NCBI RefSeq assembly: GCF_039532605.1
Contig: NZ_BAAARY010000010.1
Coordinates: 62,001-126,000 of the forward strand
Source: Pilimelia columellifera
GTDB lineage: Bacteria > Actinomycetota > Actinomycetes > Mycobacteriales > Micromonosporaceae
Direction of reading: 5' to 3'
DNA: 64,000 bases
In this document: piece by piece, positions 16,134-27,434 of the stretch
How the letters are laid out: the number at the start of each line of letters is the position of its first letter
Numbering within the stretch: position 1 is the stretch's first letter
Translations under genes and position numbers: made by a program
The notes under the pieces: generated by a model
What the model was told of the DNA's origin: nothing
Databases searched by the model: none
The model's input: only the letters and a program-made list of their open reading frames with translations

Positions 16134-17345
16134 ATGCGTGAACTGGTGACGATCGCCGATGTCCAGGCGGCGGCGAAGACGCTCGCGGGCGTCGTCCGGG
16201 ACACCCCGTTGGAGCATTCGTCGCCGTTGTCGGAGATCGCCGGCGGCCCGGTGTGGCTCAAGTGCGAGAACCTGCAACGGGCCGGCTCCTACAAGGTCCG
16301 TGGGGCCTACGTCCGTATCTCCGGGCTGAGTTCCGTGGAACGGGCGCGGGGCGTGGTGGCGGCCAGCGCCGGCAACCACGCCCAGGGGGTGGCCTTGGCC
16401 GCGGGCCTGCTTGGTATCCGGTCGACGGTGTTCATGCCGGTCGGCGCGCCGCTGCCGAAGGTGGCGGCGACCCGTTCGTACGGCGCTGACGTCGAGTTGA
16501 CCGGCGCCACCGTGGACGAGGCGCTGGTGGCCGCCCGTGAGTTCGCCGACCGCACCGGGGCGGTGTTCATCCACCCGTTCGACCATCCGGACGTCATCGC
16601 CGGTCAGGGCACGGTGGCGTTGGAGATCCTGGCCGCGTTGCCGGAGGCCGCGACGATCGTCGCGTCGGTCGGCGGCGGCGGTCTCGTCTCGGGGATCGGG
16701 GTCGTCGTGAAGGCGCTTCGGCCGGATGTGCGGGTGGTCGGCGTGCAGGCGGTGGGGGCGGCGGCGTTTCCGCCCTCGTTGGCCGCCGGGCATCCGGTGC
16801 GGCTGGCGTCGTACAGCACCATCGCCGACGGCATCGCGGTCGGCATCCCGGGCGACCTGACCTTCGCTCACGTCAGCGACCTGGTGGATGACGTGGTCAC
16901 CGTCTCGGACGACGACCTGTCCCGGGCGATGCTGATGCTGTTGGAGCGGGCCAAGCTCATGGTGGAGCCGGCCGGCGCGGCGGCTGCGGCGGCGCTTCTC
17001 ACCGGGAAAGTGGCTGTGGGCACGCCGGCGGTGGCGGTGCTCTCGGGCGGCAACGTCGACCCGTTGCTGCTCATGAAGCTCATCGAGCATGGACTGGCGG
17101 CCGCCGGGCGTTTCCTACGGTTCACGGTGCGCTGCGCGGACCGTCCGGGCAAGCTGGCCCGGCTGCTGGCGCTCATCGCCGACAGCCGGGCCAACGTGTC
17201 CGATGTCGAGCACCGTCGGCACGATCCGCGACTCGGGTTCGGCGAGGTCGCCGTCAGCCTGTCGGTGGAGACCCGCGGGGGAGAGCACTCCGGGGAGCTG
17301 GTGCGGGCGCTACGGGCTGCCGGCTACGAGGTCACCTTCCGCTGA
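16134..17345 (+). CDS. ilvA: Threonine ammonia-lyase with C-terminal ACT domain
   Basis: 403 residues. It deaminates threonine to 2-oxobutanoate, the first step to isoleucine, using PLP on Lys54 (AGSYKVRGAY). The loops ASAGNHAQGVALAAG and SVGGGGLVSGIGVV bind phosphate and cofactor. Residues about 325-403 form one ACT-like domain (FTVRCADRPGKLARLLALI), the arrangement of the shorter, single-ACT enzymes, unlike the E. coli biosynthetic IlvA with a doubled regulatory domain. Feedback control by isoleucine or valine is possible but not readable. It ends 37 bp before the convergent protease gene. Confidence 0.93.
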   Translation: MRELVTIADVQAAAKTLAGVVRDTPLEHSSPLSEIAGGPVWLKCENLQRAGSYKVRGAYVRISGLSSVERARGVVAASAGNHAQGVALAAGLLGIRSTVFMPVGAPLPKVAATRSYGADVELTGATVDEALVAAREFADRTGAVFIHPFDHPDVIAGQGTVALEILAALPEAATIVASVGGGGLVSGIGVVVKALRPDVRVVGVQAVGAAAFPPSLAAGHPVRLASYSTIADGIAVGIPGDLTFAHVSDLVDDVVTVSDDDLSRAMLMLLERAKLMVEPAGAAAAAALLTGKVAVGTPAVAVLSGGNVDPLLLMKLIEHGLAAAGRFLRFTVRCADRPGKLARLLALIADSRANVSDVEHRRHDPRLGFGEVAVSLSVETRGGEHSGELVRALRAAGYEVTFR

Positions 17346-17382
17346 GAACGCGGCAGCTTGCCCGCCCTGCCCTCGTCGGTGG

Positions 17383-18153
17383 TCAGGCCGGCGGCTGCTG
17401 GCCCCCGAGCTGGGTGATCGCGTTCCTGATGTCCCGCAGGAAGTAGCTGACCTGGGTGTAGTGCCCCGGGTTGCCGGGCCGGGCGCAGCCCTGGCCCCAG
17501 CTCGTCAGACCGACCACCACCCAGGCGCCGTTGTGCTGGGCCAGCAGCGGCCCGCCCGAGTCGCCCTGGCAGGTGTCGATCTGGCCGTTGCGCACGTCGC
17601 CGGCGCAGATCTCCTGGGCCGCCACCACCTCGCGGCACTGCTGGTCCGAGACGAACGGCAGGTTGACCTCGCGCAGCGTCGGGCTGCCGGCGCCGCCTTC
17701 GGAGGTAGCGCCCCAGCCGATGGCCCGGAACATCGGTCCACTGTCCAGGTTGGCGCTGGTCGGCAGCTTGACGAAGGTCTGGATGGTGGAGGGTCGGTTG
17801 AGTTTGATGACGGCCCAGTCGCGGTCGGTGGCGGTTCGCCCCTTGCGGATTCCCGCGCTGGAGCGCATTTCGCCGCTGCGCCAGTTGACCCTTCCGGTGT
17901 ACATGGTGACCGAGCTGCTCTGCTCGAAACAGTGCGCTGCGCTGAGAACGATGTCCGGCGAGATGAGCGAGCCACCGCACCCCATGCTGAGGTAGGTCAT
18001 GAACGGGTAGGCGCCCTCGGCGGCGGGCCGGCCGCCGACGATCCGCTGTCCCGGGTCGGTGGCTGTGGGGGCTGCCGCCGCGGCGACCGGGGTGAGCATG
18101 AGGGTGGCGGCGGTGAGGGCCGCGCTGATGGCGGCGGTGAGTCGACGGCTCAT
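17383..18153 (-). CDS. Secreted trypsin-like serine protease (family S1)
   Basis: 256 residues. Signal peptide residues 1-28, then a short propeptide with cleavage before Ile38 (RIVGG), which would form the new N terminus as in chymotrypsinogen. The triad is His73 (SAAHCF), Asp112 (DRDWAVIKL) and Ser199 (CQGDSGGPL). Asp193, six residues before the serine, predicts trypsin-like Arg/Lys preference. Six cysteines are placed to form the usual disulfides. The 200-bp upstream region is much lower in GC than the rest of the window and probably holds its promoter. Similar secreted trypsins occur in Streptomyces and relatives. Confidence 0.95.
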   Translation of the reverse strand: MSRRLTAAISAALTAATLMLTPVAAAAAPTATDPGQRIVGGRPAAEGAYPFMTYLSMGCGGSLISPDIVLSAAHCFEQSSSVTMYTGRVNWRSGEMRSSAGIRKGRTATDRDWAVIKLNRPSTIQTFVKLPTSANLDSGPMFRAIGWGATSEGGAGSPTLREVNLPFVSDQQCREVVAAQEICAGDVRNGQIDTCQGDSGGPLLAQHNGAWVVVGLTSWGQGCARPGNPGHYTQVSYFLRDIRNAITQLGGQQPPA

Positions 18154-18305
18154 GTGTGACCTCTTGGCACGAGTGGGTAGGGGCGGGATATCCGCGCAAC
18201 CATAGAACGTATTGGCGGTTGTCGAAATCCTTGGTCACATAAAACCTTTTGTCGATAGATGTTGGCAAATTAGCTGGCCGTCATGATCAACAAACGCACA
18301 GTAAA

Positions 18306-18336
18306 GGACGCGGCCGGCGTATTGCCGGCCGCGTCC
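18306..18336 (-). terminator. Intrinsic terminator of greA
   Basis: Perfect 13-bp arms GGACGCGGCCGGC (18306-18318) and GCCGGCCGCGTCC (18324-18336) with a five-base loop. Read on the minus strand the stem is followed by TTTAC. It lies 17 bp downstream of the greA stop. Confidence 0.85.
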
Positions 18337-18352
18337 TGAGGCGCGTGACTGG

Positions 18353-18850
18353 TTAGTCGCTGAACGGCGCGAAGCTCACCACCGTGACGCTCACCTGGGC
18401 GCCGGTCGGCGTGGTGTAGCTGACGGCCTGTCCGGCGGCGGAGCCGAGGACGGCGGCCCCGATCGGGGACTCTGGGCTGTAGACGGTTTGGTCGGTCGTC
18501 GCGGCGATCTCGCGCGACCCGAGCAGGAAGGTCTCGGTGTCGTCCGGGTCACCCTCGAAGTAGATCGTGACGACCATGCCCGGTCCGACCACGCCGGCCT
18601 CGGGGGCGGCGCCGACCTTGGCAGTACGCAGCAGCTCCCGCAGGTAAAGGATTCGCCCTTCCTGCTTACCCTGCTCCTCGCGTGCGGCGTGGTAACCGCC
18701 GTTCTCCCGCAGATCGCCCTCCTCGCGGCGGGCGTTGATCTCCGCGGCGACCGCGGGACGGGCCGCGATGAGCTCGTCCAACTCGGCCTGAAGGCGGTCG
18801 AATGCGTCCTGGGAGAGCCAGGTCGTGGCTTCGCGGTCAGTCGTGGACAC
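18353..18850 (-). CDS. greA: Transcription elongation factor GreA
   Basis: 165 residues from the GTG at 18850, placed by GAGGAG about seven bases upstream. GreA enters the RNA polymerase secondary channel and stimulates cleavage of backtracked transcripts. The N-terminal coiled coil (residues about 10-80) contains LRENGGYHAAREEQGKQEGR, with the acidic tip carried by EEGDLREN. The C-terminal FKBP-like domain includes YSPESPIGAAVLG. The gene is followed by a strong terminator and preceded by the DUF4307 gene on the same strand, the arrangement of Rv1080c/Rv1081c. Confidence 0.96.
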   Translation of the reverse strand: MSTTDREATTWLSQDAFDRLQAELDELIAARPAVAAEINARREEGDLRENGGYHAAREEQGKQEGRILYLRELLRTAKVGAAPEAGVVGPGMVVTIYFEGDPDDTETFLLGSREIAATTDQTVYSPESPIGAAVLGSAAGQAVSYTTPTGAQVSVTVVSFAPFSD

Positions 18851-19037
18851 GGACGAACTCCTCGCTTCGGGGAAAAACGTGACGCCGCCCCCGTAACAGC
18901 TCCTACCCGGACGAATGCGCCCAGGTCGGCGCTGGCGGCCGACGCCGTCGAGGACGGGCAGCGGCGCGGGGGCGACGTGCGTAGAACCACCAACTCTAAC
19001 AGCGGGTTCGCCAACTGCCCTGTCAATTCTCCTCGGG

Positions 19038-19442
19038 TCAACCCCGCCGGCAGCGCACCGCTTCGCCGACAAAACCGCGCCCCGACGTCGCCAGGACGAC
19101 CTCCTGCACCGGCGCGCCGGCCGGCACCGGGGCCTCGACCCGGCCGACGACCGCGCCGGCGCGGTCCCGCGCCCGCACCGAGCACACGGCGGCCGCGCCG
19201 TCGGGCAGGTTCACCTGGAACCGCACCGAGAAGGCGCTGTCCGACAACGGCTCGTAGGCGATCGTCTGCGGCTGGAAGTCCGGGTCGCCGATGAGCTGGT
19301 ACCCGCGGACGCCGATGGCGGTGGCGGCCCCGACCGCGACGACCGCGCCCACGACCAGCACCGCCCGGTGCCGCCGCCCGTCCGGCTGACGCCGCCGGCC
19401 GTACCGGCCGGCAGGGAAGACCGGGGCGTTGTGGATCGTCAC
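19038..19442 (-). CDS. DUF4307 family membrane protein
   Basis: 134 residues from the GTG at 19442, chosen because GGGAGG lies seven bases upstream; in-frame ATGs at 19490 and 19493 are less well placed. A basic, proline-rich N-terminal segment is followed by one membrane helix (AVLVVGAVVAVGAATAIGV) and an exported domain with two cysteines (AVCSVRAR and AVRCRRG). The position between greA and mca is the conserved actinobacterial location of DUF4307 (Rv1081c). Function unknown; conservation next to mca makes a link to the envelope or thiol stress possible but unproven. Confidence 0.85.
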   Translation of the reverse strand: MTIHNAPVFPAGRYGRRRQPDGRRHRAVLVVGAVVAVGAATAIGVRGYQLIGDPDFQPQTIAYEPLSDSAFSVRFQVNLPDGAAAVCSVRARDRAGAVVGRVEAPVPAGAPVQEVVLATSGRGFVGEAVRCRRG

Positions 19443-19550
19443 CCGGGCGCCTCCCGTCGGTTGCTCTCGGCCAGAATGTTCGGTGACCATCATCCCAGGT
19501 GGCCCCGGGGCTTCCCCGGTGGCCCGGGAGCCGACGAAGGAGAGCCAGCG

Positions 19551-20420
19551 GTGGCTGAGCAACTGCGCCTCATGGCGGTCCACGCCCACCCCGACGACGA
19601 GTCGAGCAAGGGCGCCGCCACCATGGCCAAGTACGTCGCCGAAGGCGTCGACGTGCTCGTGGTGACCTGCACCGGCGGCGAGCGCGGCAGCGTCCTCAAC
19701 CCCAAGCTCGACCGCCCCGACGTGCTCGCCGACATCGCCAACATCCGTCGAGCGGAGATGGACGCCGCGCGGGCGATCCTCGGCGTCCGGCAGGAGTGGC
19801 TCGGTTTCGTCGACTCCGGGCTTCCGGAGGGCGACCCGCTGCCGCCGCTGCCGGACGGCTGCTTCGCCCGCGAGGACGCCCAGTTCGCGGCCCGCCGCCT
19901 CGTGGAGATCGTCCGGCGGCACCGGCCGCACGTCATCCTCACCTACGACGAGGACGGCGGCTACCCGCACCCGGACCACATCATGACCCACACGATCAGC
20001 TCGATCGCTTTCGACGCCGCCGGTGATCCGGAGCAGTTCCCCGAAGCCGGGGCGCCGTGGCAGCCGGCGAAGCTGTACTACCACCACACCTTCACCCGGA
20101 TGAAGTTCGAGGCGCTGCACGCCGGGATGCTCGCCGAGGGGCTGGAGTCCCCTTACGGCGAGATGCTCGACAACTGGTTCTCCGACCCGACCCGCGACCG
20201 TGGCCCCCGGGTCACCACCCGCGTCCCGTGCGCCGAGCACTTCGCCACCCGCGACGACGCCCTGCGCGCCCACGCCACCCAGGTCGACCCGGACGGTTTC
20301 TGGTTCCGGGCCCCGCTGGAGGTGCAGGCCCGGCACTGGCCCACCGAGGACTACGAGCTGGCCAAGGCGGCCATCGAGACGCGGCTTCCGGAGACCGATC
20401 TGTTCGCCGGCCTGCGCTAG
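19551..20420 (+). CDS. mca: Mycothiol S-conjugate amidase
   Basis: 289 residues from the GTG at 19551, preceded by AAGGAGA. The zinc-dependent enzyme cleaves the amide bond of mycothiol S-conjugates, releasing a mercapturic acid for export, and so detoxifies alkylating agents. The metal site is formed by HAHPDDE (His13, Asp16) and PHPDHIMTH. The LmbE-like fold is shared with the deacetylase MshB, but the length, the segment YYHHTFTRMKFEALH and the context after greA/DUF4307 favour Mca. It is divergent from the DUF4307 gene across 108 bp. Confidence 0.94.
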   Translation: MAEQLRLMAVHAHPDDESSKGAATMAKYVAEGVDVLVVTCTGGERGSVLNPKLDRPDVLADIANIRRAEMDAARAILGVRQEWLGFVDSGLPEGDPLPPLPDGCFAREDAQFAARRLVEIVRRHRPHVILTYDEDGGYPHPDHIMTHTISSIAFDAAGDPEQFPEAGAPWQPAKLYYHHTFTRMKFEALHAGMLAEGLESPYGEMLDNWFSDPTRDRGPRVTTRVPCAEHFATRDDALRAHATQVDPDGFWFRAPLEVQARHWPTEDYELAKAAIETRLPETDLFAGLR

Positions 20421-20465
20421 CCGTACCGTGGAGCCGGGTCCACGTACCGGAAAGGGCGGCGCAAC

Positions 20466-20768
20466 ATGATCACCGAACTCGTCCCGCTGCTGGAGGGGGC
20501 GACCGCGCTGGTCGGCAGCCTGGACGCGACGGCGGGCGTCGAGCCCACCCAGCCGCCCCGGGTCAACAACTTCGGCGACACCCGGGTCGGCGGCCTCGCC
20601 GGGCCGCTCGGCGCGCTGTTCGTCGTGCTGGTGGCGATCGTCACCGTGCTGCTCATCCGGAACATGAACACCCGGCTGCGTCGACTCCCGCGAGAATTCC
20701 CCACCGACGCCGCCGGGGTCGTTCCGCGGCAGGGGTCGGGCGAGCCGCCGGCCACCGCCGGCCGCTGA
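20466..20768 (+). CDS. Small single-pass membrane protein downstream of mca
   Basis: 100 residues with an ATG at 20466 that follows AAAGGGCGGC. The N-terminal 40 residues include a PRVNNFGDTRVGGLAGPLG segment. One membrane helix (LFVVLVAIVTVLLIRNM) is followed by a basic, proline-rich tail. The position just after mca corresponds to Rv1083, also a short membrane protein. Function unknown; probable cotranscription with mca (45 bp gap). Confidence 0.82.
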   Translation: MITELVPLLEGATALVGSLDATAGVEPTQPPRVNNFGDTRVGGLAGPLGALFVVLVAIVTVLLIRNMNTRLRRLPREFPTDAAGVVPRQGSGEPPATAGR

Positions 20769-20902
20769 ACGAAAGTGACCTGAGGGTACGCCGGGGCTTC
20801 AGTTATCGCGGGGTGCCCCTGTTGCGGAAATCCGGTTTGGCTTAGCCTTCCCGCGGGGAGGGAATTGTCCTCCGCTCCGTATGCGGAAGGAGGCAACGGC
20901 CA

Positions 20903-23416
20903 GTGCCGTCGTCGCACCTCAGCGTGCGGAAGCAGCGCCGCGCGGGGCAGGTGCTCTCCGCGGCGCTCTCGGGCGCGGCCGTCGTCGCCATCGCCATCGG
21001 CCTGATTTCTGTCCTTCGGGAACCCGCAGCCGTAGCGCCTTTCGCCTGGCGGTGGGCGGTCGTCGCGGTCGCCACCGCTGTCGCCCACGTCGCTGTGCTG
21101 CGGCTCCGTCTGGGCTCCGTCGTGCTCAACGTCTGCTGGGGCGAGGCCGCCATCATCGTCGGGCTGCACCTGTTGCCGTGGGAGTTGCTGGTCAGCGCCA
21201 CCGCCGTCGGGGCGGGGATCGCGTGGTGGCTCCAGGCCCGTGGTGACCCCGGCAGGTCCCGCCGCCACGGCAGGCACGTCGCGGCCGTCGTCGCGGCCAC
21301 CGCCGCCATCGCCGGGGTTGTCGCGCTCGTCTCGCCGACCGTCGGCGCGCCGTGGACCCCGGAGCTGGCGGTCGTGCTCGCGTTGGCCGCCGCCGCGCTC
21401 CACCTGGCGAGCACCGCTGCCCGGACCGCCTCGGCCGCCATCTGGCACCGCAGGCGTTACTGGTTGTTGACGATGCGGGCCGTGCACGGCGCCAGCCTCA
21501 CCCTCGTCGGCAACACCGTCGCCGGGCTGGCGGCGGTCGCCATCCTCGCCCGCGAACCGCGGTGGCTGCCGCTGCTGGCCCCGGTCCTGTGGCTGCTGCA
21601 CCAGACCTACGCGCACCGGCTTCGCGCCGGCGACGAGCGGCGGGCCTGGCGCGCGCTCGCCGAGGCCACCAGCCGGCTCAACCAGCTCGACGAGGCCGAG
21701 GTGGCCCGCGCGGGACTGCGCGGGGCCCGGGAGATCTTCGGCGCGGCCTGGGTCGAGCTGGACGTCCGCCGGCCGTACGGGCTGTGGCGGCGCTACGTGG
21801 ACGGTCACCAGCCGGCCGCCGCCACCGGCGGGTCGTCGGTGACCCGCAGGCTCACCGGCGCCGGCGGGGAGGTCGCCTGGCTGCGGATGTTCCGCCCCGC
21901 CGAAGCCGACTCGGCCGCCCGCGACGAGCTGCTGCTCGGCGCCCTCGGCGACGCTCTCGCCGCCGCCCTCGACAACGCCGCCAGCCAACGCCGGCTGCGG
22001 ATGGTCGAGGCCCGGTCCACCTACGCCGAACAGCACGATCCGCTCACCGGGCTGATCAACTGGGCTGCGCTGCTGGCCGAGGGTGACACCGCGCTGCGCC
22101 GGCTGCCCGCCGATGAGCCGGTCGGGCTGCTGCTGCTGGACGTCAACGACTTCAAGGAGGTCAACGACACCCTCGGGCACGCCGCCGGCGACGAGCTGCT
22201 GCGGGTCGTCGCCGGTCGGCTGCGCCGACTCACCCGACAGGGTGAGCTGCTGGCGCGCCTCGGCGGGGACGAGTTCGCGATGCTCGTCGCGCCCAGCGAC
22301 AGCGCCCCGGAGCCGGTGTGCGCGCTGGACCTGCCCGGCCTGCCGGAGCGGGACCGGGCCGCCCCGCGAGCGGTGGCGCTGCGCCGGGCCCGGCAGATCG
22401 CCGAGGAGCTGGCGGTGCCGGTCGAGGTCGCCGGGGTGGCGCTGTCGGTCGAGGCGTCGGTCGGGGTGGTCATCGCCTCGGCGGGCACCGCGACGATGAC
22501 CGAGCTGGTGCGCCGGGCCGACCGGGCGATGTACCAGGCGAAATCCGGCGGCGGCAGCGTCGGCTGGTACGACAGCGCCCGCGACGCCGCCAGCACCAAC
22601 CAGCTCGCGCTGCTGGCCGAGCTACGGGCGGCGCTGGCCGTCGACGACCAGCTCGTTCTGGCGTTGCAGCCGGCGGTCGACCTCAAGACTGGGGACGCCA
22701 CCGGCGTCGAGGCGCTGATCCGCTGGAAGCACCCGCGCCGCGGGCCGCTGGCGCCGGGGGAGTTCATCTCGGTCATCGAGAGCAGCGACCTGCTCGCCCC
22801 GTTCACCCAGTACGTCATCGACCGGGCGTTGGCCACCGCCGCGGACTGGGCGCTCAACGGGCTGCTGGTGCCGATCTCGGTGAACGTGTCGGCCCGCAGC
22901 CTGCTCGACCCGCGTCTGCCCGCCGACGTCGCCGAGCTGCTGCGCCGGCACCAGGTGCCCGCGCACCGGCTCGTTCTGGAGATCACCGAAACGGTGATGA
23001 TGAGCGAGCTGGCCGTCATCGACGAGGTGCTGGCCGGGCTGCGGGCCACCGGCGTGCAGCTGGCCGTCGACGACTTCGGCACCGGCTTCTCGTCGATGAC
23101 GTTGTTGACCAGGGTCCCGGTCGACGAGCTGAAGGTGGACCGGGAGTTCGTCGCCGGCATGGTCGACTCGCCGGAGGCGGCGGCGATCGTGCGCACCACC
23201 GTGGACCTGGCCCGCGAACTGGGGCTGCGGGTGGTGGCCGAAGGCGTCGAGACCGCCGATCAACGGGCGGCGCTGACCGCCCTGGGTTGCACCTCCGCCC
23301 AGGGCTACCACTTCTTCCGGCCGATGCCGCCGGAGAAGGTGCTCGGGGTGCTGCGGGCGCTGCGCGACAACGCGCAGGCCAGGATCGTCCCGCTGCGGGC
23401 CGACGGCGTCTCCTGA
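20903..23416 (+). CDS. Membrane-bound GGDEF-EAL cyclic-di-GMP protein
   Basis: 837 residues, GTG start after GGAAGGAGG. Residues 20-220 contain about six to seven membrane helices, a MASE-like sensor region. A GAF-like cytoplasmic segment (about 235-365) follows. The diguanylate cyclase domain carries an intact RLGGDEFAML (near residue 452). The upstream inhibitory site is RQGE rather than RxxD. The EAL domain has EALIRW (near 602) and DDFGTGFSS (near 722), with metal and catalytic residues apparently present. It could make or break c-di-GMP; the direction is not predictable. It separates the small membrane gene and the DUF255 gene, which I recall as neighbours in M. tuberculosis (Rv1083/Rv1084). 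Confidence 0.95.
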   Translation: MPSSHLSVRKQRRAGQVLSAALSGAAVVAIAIGLISVLREPAAVAPFAWRWAVVAVATAVAHVAVLRLRLGSVVLNVCWGEAAIIVGLHLLPWELLVSATAVGAGIAWWLQARGDPGRSRRHGRHVAAVVAATAAIAGVVALVSPTVGAPWTPELAVVLALAAAALHLASTAARTASAAIWHRRRYWLLTMRAVHGASLTLVGNTVAGLAAVAILAREPRWLPLLAPVLWLLHQTYAHRLRAGDERRAWRALAEATSRLNQLDEAEVARAGLRGAREIFGAAWVELDVRRPYGLWRRYVDGHQPAAATGGSSVTRRLTGAGGEVAWLRMFRPAEADSAARDELLLGALGDALAAALDNAASQRRLRMVEARSTYAEQHDPLTGLINWAALLAEGDTALRRLPADEPVGLLLLDVNDFKEVNDTLGHAAGDELLRVVAGRLRRLTRQGELLARLGGDEFAMLVAPSDSAPEPVCALDLPGLPERDRAAPRAVALRRARQIAEELAVPVEVAGVALSVEASVGVVIASAGTATMTELVRRADRAMYQAKSGGGSVGWYDSARDAASTNQLALLAELRAALAVDDQLVLALQPAVDLKTGDATGVEALIRWKHPRRGPLAPGEFISVIESSDLLAPFTQYVIDRALATAADWALNGLLVPISVNVSARSLLDPRLPADVAELLRRHQVPAHRLVLEITETVMMSELAVIDEVLAGLRATGVQLAVDDFGTGFSSMTLLTRVPVDELKVDREFVAGMVDSPEAAAIVRTTVDLARELGLRVVAEGVETADQRAALTALGCTSAQGYHFFRPMPPEKVLGVLRALRDNAQARIVPLRADGVS

Positions 23417-23492
23417 GCGACAGCCGGCTCGCCGGCGCTCTCAGGCCCGTTCCCGCCCGCCGGCGGGCCACGTCGTGTGAGACGCTGGCCGG

Positions 23493-25586
<2,094 letters not shown>

Positions 25587-25648
25587 TCAGTCCCTGACCG
25601 GTCGCCGGCCGGGCGCCCCCGAAGCGATGGTCTAGGCTGTCCGGCGAG

Positions 25649-26794
25649 ATGGACACCCGTACCGGACTCCCCGTGGTGGGCATGGTGGGCGGCGGTCAGC
25701 TGGCCCGGATGACCCACCAGGCAGCCATCGCGCTCGGTCAGTCACTGAAAGTGCTCGCCACCTCACCAGAGGATGGCGCCGCGCTGGTCGCCGCCGACGT
25801 GCAGATCGGCGGACACACCGACCTGAGCGCCCTGCGCACCTTCGCCAAGGGCTGCGACGTGGTCACCTTCGACCACGAGCACGTGCCTGGAGAACACATC
25901 CGGGCGCTGGCCGCCGAGGGCGTCGCCGTGTATCCGCCGGCCGACGCGCTGCGCTTCGCGCAGGACAAGCAGGCGATGCGCGAACGCCTCACCGCGCTCG
26001 GCGCCCCCGCGCCACGCTGGCGCCCGGTCGCCGACGCCGCCGACATCGTCGCCTTCGCCGCCGAGACCGCCTGGCCCGTGATCGCCAAGGCGACGCGCGG
26101 CGGCTACGACGGCAAGGGCGTCTGGGTCGTCATCGACGAGGAGCAGGCCGTCGAGCTGGTGGCTACCGGCACGCCGCTCATCGTCGAGGAGCGGGTCGCG
26201 CTGCGGCGCGAGGTCGCCGTCATGGTGGCCCGGTCGCCGTTCGGGCAGGTCGCCGTCTACCCGATGGTGGAGACGGTGCAGCGGGACGGCATCTGCGTCG
26301 AGGTGATCGCCCCGGCCCCGGACATGCCGACCGACCGGGCTGTGGCCGCCCAGAAGCTCGCCATCGACATCGCCCACGCCCTCGGCGTGGTCGGGCTGTT
26401 GGCGGTCGAGCTGTTCGACACCGGCACGGACCTGCTGGTCAACGAGCTGGCGATGCGCCCACACAACTCCGGGCACTGGAGCATCGAGGGCGCGCGGACG
26501 TCTCAGTTCGAGCAGCACCTGCGCGCGGTGCTGGACTACCCGATGGGTGACACGTCACTGACGGCCCCGTTCGTGGTGATGGCGAATGTTCTGGGCGGGG
26601 AGGCCGACGGCCTGTCCATCGACGAGCGGCTGCACCACCTGCTCGCCGAGGACCCGGCCGTCAAGGTCCACCTGTACGGCAAGCAGGTCCGCCCCGGACG
26701 CAAGATCGGCCACGTGACGGCGCTCGGTGACGAGCTGGACGCGGTGCGCGCGCGGGCCGTCCGGGCCGCCCGTTGGCTGTCCGAGGGCCGTTGA
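25649..26794 (+). CDS. purK: N5-carboxyaminoimidazole ribonucleotide synthase PurK
   Basis: 381 residues of the ATP-grasp superfamily. It carboxylates aminoimidazole ribonucleotide at N5 with ATP and bicarbonate in purine synthesis. The N-terminal VGMVGGGQLARMTHQAA and ATP-grasp elements KATRGGYDGKGVW, VEERVAL and NELAMRPHNSGHW are all present. The product feeds PurE, encoded about 100 bp downstream. The purK-purE order followed by an acyl-CoA dehydrogenase nearby recalls Rv3276c-Rv3275c-Rv3274c. Confidence 0.96.
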   Translation: MDTRTGLPVVGMVGGGQLARMTHQAAIALGQSLKVLATSPEDGAALVAADVQIGGHTDLSALRTFAKGCDVVTFDHEHVPGEHIRALAAEGVAVYPPADALRFAQDKQAMRERLTALGAPAPRWRPVADAADIVAFAAETAWPVIAKATRGGYDGKGVWVVIDEEQAVELVATGTPLIVEERVALRREVAVMVARSPFGQVAVYPMVETVQRDGICVEVIAPAPDMPTDRAVAAQKLAIDIAHALGVVGLLAVELFDTGTDLLVNELAMRPHNSGHWSIEGARTSQFEQHLRAVLDYPMGDTSLTAPFVVMANVLGGEADGLSIDERLHHLLAEDPAVKVHLYGKQVRPGRKIGHVTALGDELDAVRARAVRAARWLSEGR

Positions 26795-26842
26795 GCGGAC
26801 CGGTCGCCGTCACCGTCCTAAGGCGCCTGCTAGCTTGACTCG

Positions 26843-26873
26843 TTCGTCCGTCGACACTCCTTCGTCCGTCGAC
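26843..26873 (+). repeat. 13-bp tandem direct repeat before purE
   Basis: TTCGTCCGTCGAC occurs at 26843-26855 and again at 26861-26873, an 18-bp period. It lies in the purK-purE interval, just upstream of the PurE ribosome site. It could be a regulator site or a local duplication. Confidence 0.6.
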
Positions 26874-26894
26874 CGCTTCCTGGAGGAGACGCTC

Positions 26895-27416
26895 TTGCCG
26901 CAAGCAGCACACCCCACCGTTGGCGTGATCATGGGTTCGGACTCGGACTGGCCGACGATGCGGGCCGCCGCCGATGCGCTCGACGAGTTCGGCGTCAGCT
27001 ACGAGGTTCGGGTGGTGTCGGCCCACCGGACACCGCAGCTCATGCTCGACTACGCCAACGCCGCGGCGGGCCGGGGCATCAAGGTCATCATCGCCGGCGC
27101 CGGCGGCGCGGCGGCGCTTCCCGGCATGGTCGCCTCCGCGACGCCGCTGCCGGTGGTCGGTGTTCCGGTGCCCCTCAGGCACCTCGACGGCATGGACTCG
27201 CTGCTGTCGATCGTGCAGATGCCGGCGGGCATCCCGGTGGCCACAGTCGCCGTCGGCGGCGCCCGCAACGCGGGCCTGCTCGCGGTGCGGATGCTCACCA
27301 CCGGCGATGGCGCCGAGGCCGGGCGCCTGCGCGACCGGATGGTCTCCTACCAGGCCGAGCTGATCACCATGGTGGCCGAGAAGGAAGCCGCGCTGAAGGC
27401 CACGCTCGACCACTGA
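26895..27416 (+). CDS. purE: 5-(carboxyamino)imidazole ribonucleotide mutase PurE
   Basis: 173 residues using a TTG start at 26895, chosen because GGAGG lies eight bases upstream and the product then has normal PurE length; upstream in-frame codons would add an unrelated extension. PurE moves the carboxylate of N5-CAIR to C4. The signatures are VIMGSDSDWPTM, VVSAHRTPQLM and AGAGGAAALPGMVAS (substrate and phosphate binding). It is preceded by purK and meets the giant membrane protein gene convergently with only 18 bp between stops. Confidence 0.95.
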   Translation: MPQAAHPTVGVIMGSDSDWPTMRAAADALDEFGVSYEVRVVSAHRTPQLMLDYANAAAGRGIKVIIAGAGGAAALPGMVASATPLPVVGVPVPLRHLDGMDSLLSIVQMPAGIPVATVAVGGARNAGLLAVRMLTTGDGAEAGRLRDRMVSYQAELITMVAEKEAALKATLDH

Positions 27417-27434
27417 CGCCGCCGGCGCTGTCGC

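Noticed and set aside
14556..17090. 844-residue open frame on the minus strand opposite the amidase and ilvA
   Set aside because: It is Arg/Gly/His-rich shadow coding of two clearly recognised enzymes on the plus strand, with no motif, ribosome site or domain of its own.
20769..20902. c-di-GMP or c-di-AMP riboswitch upstream of the GGDEF-EAL gene
   Set aside because: I looked for the conserved cores in the 134-bp leader and saw none; only a ribosome site and weak promoter-like hexamers are present.
20417..22180. 587-residue minus-strand frame opposite mca and the GGDEF-EAL gene
   Set aside because: Gly/Arg/Asp-rich shadow; the plus strand carries the recognised domains.
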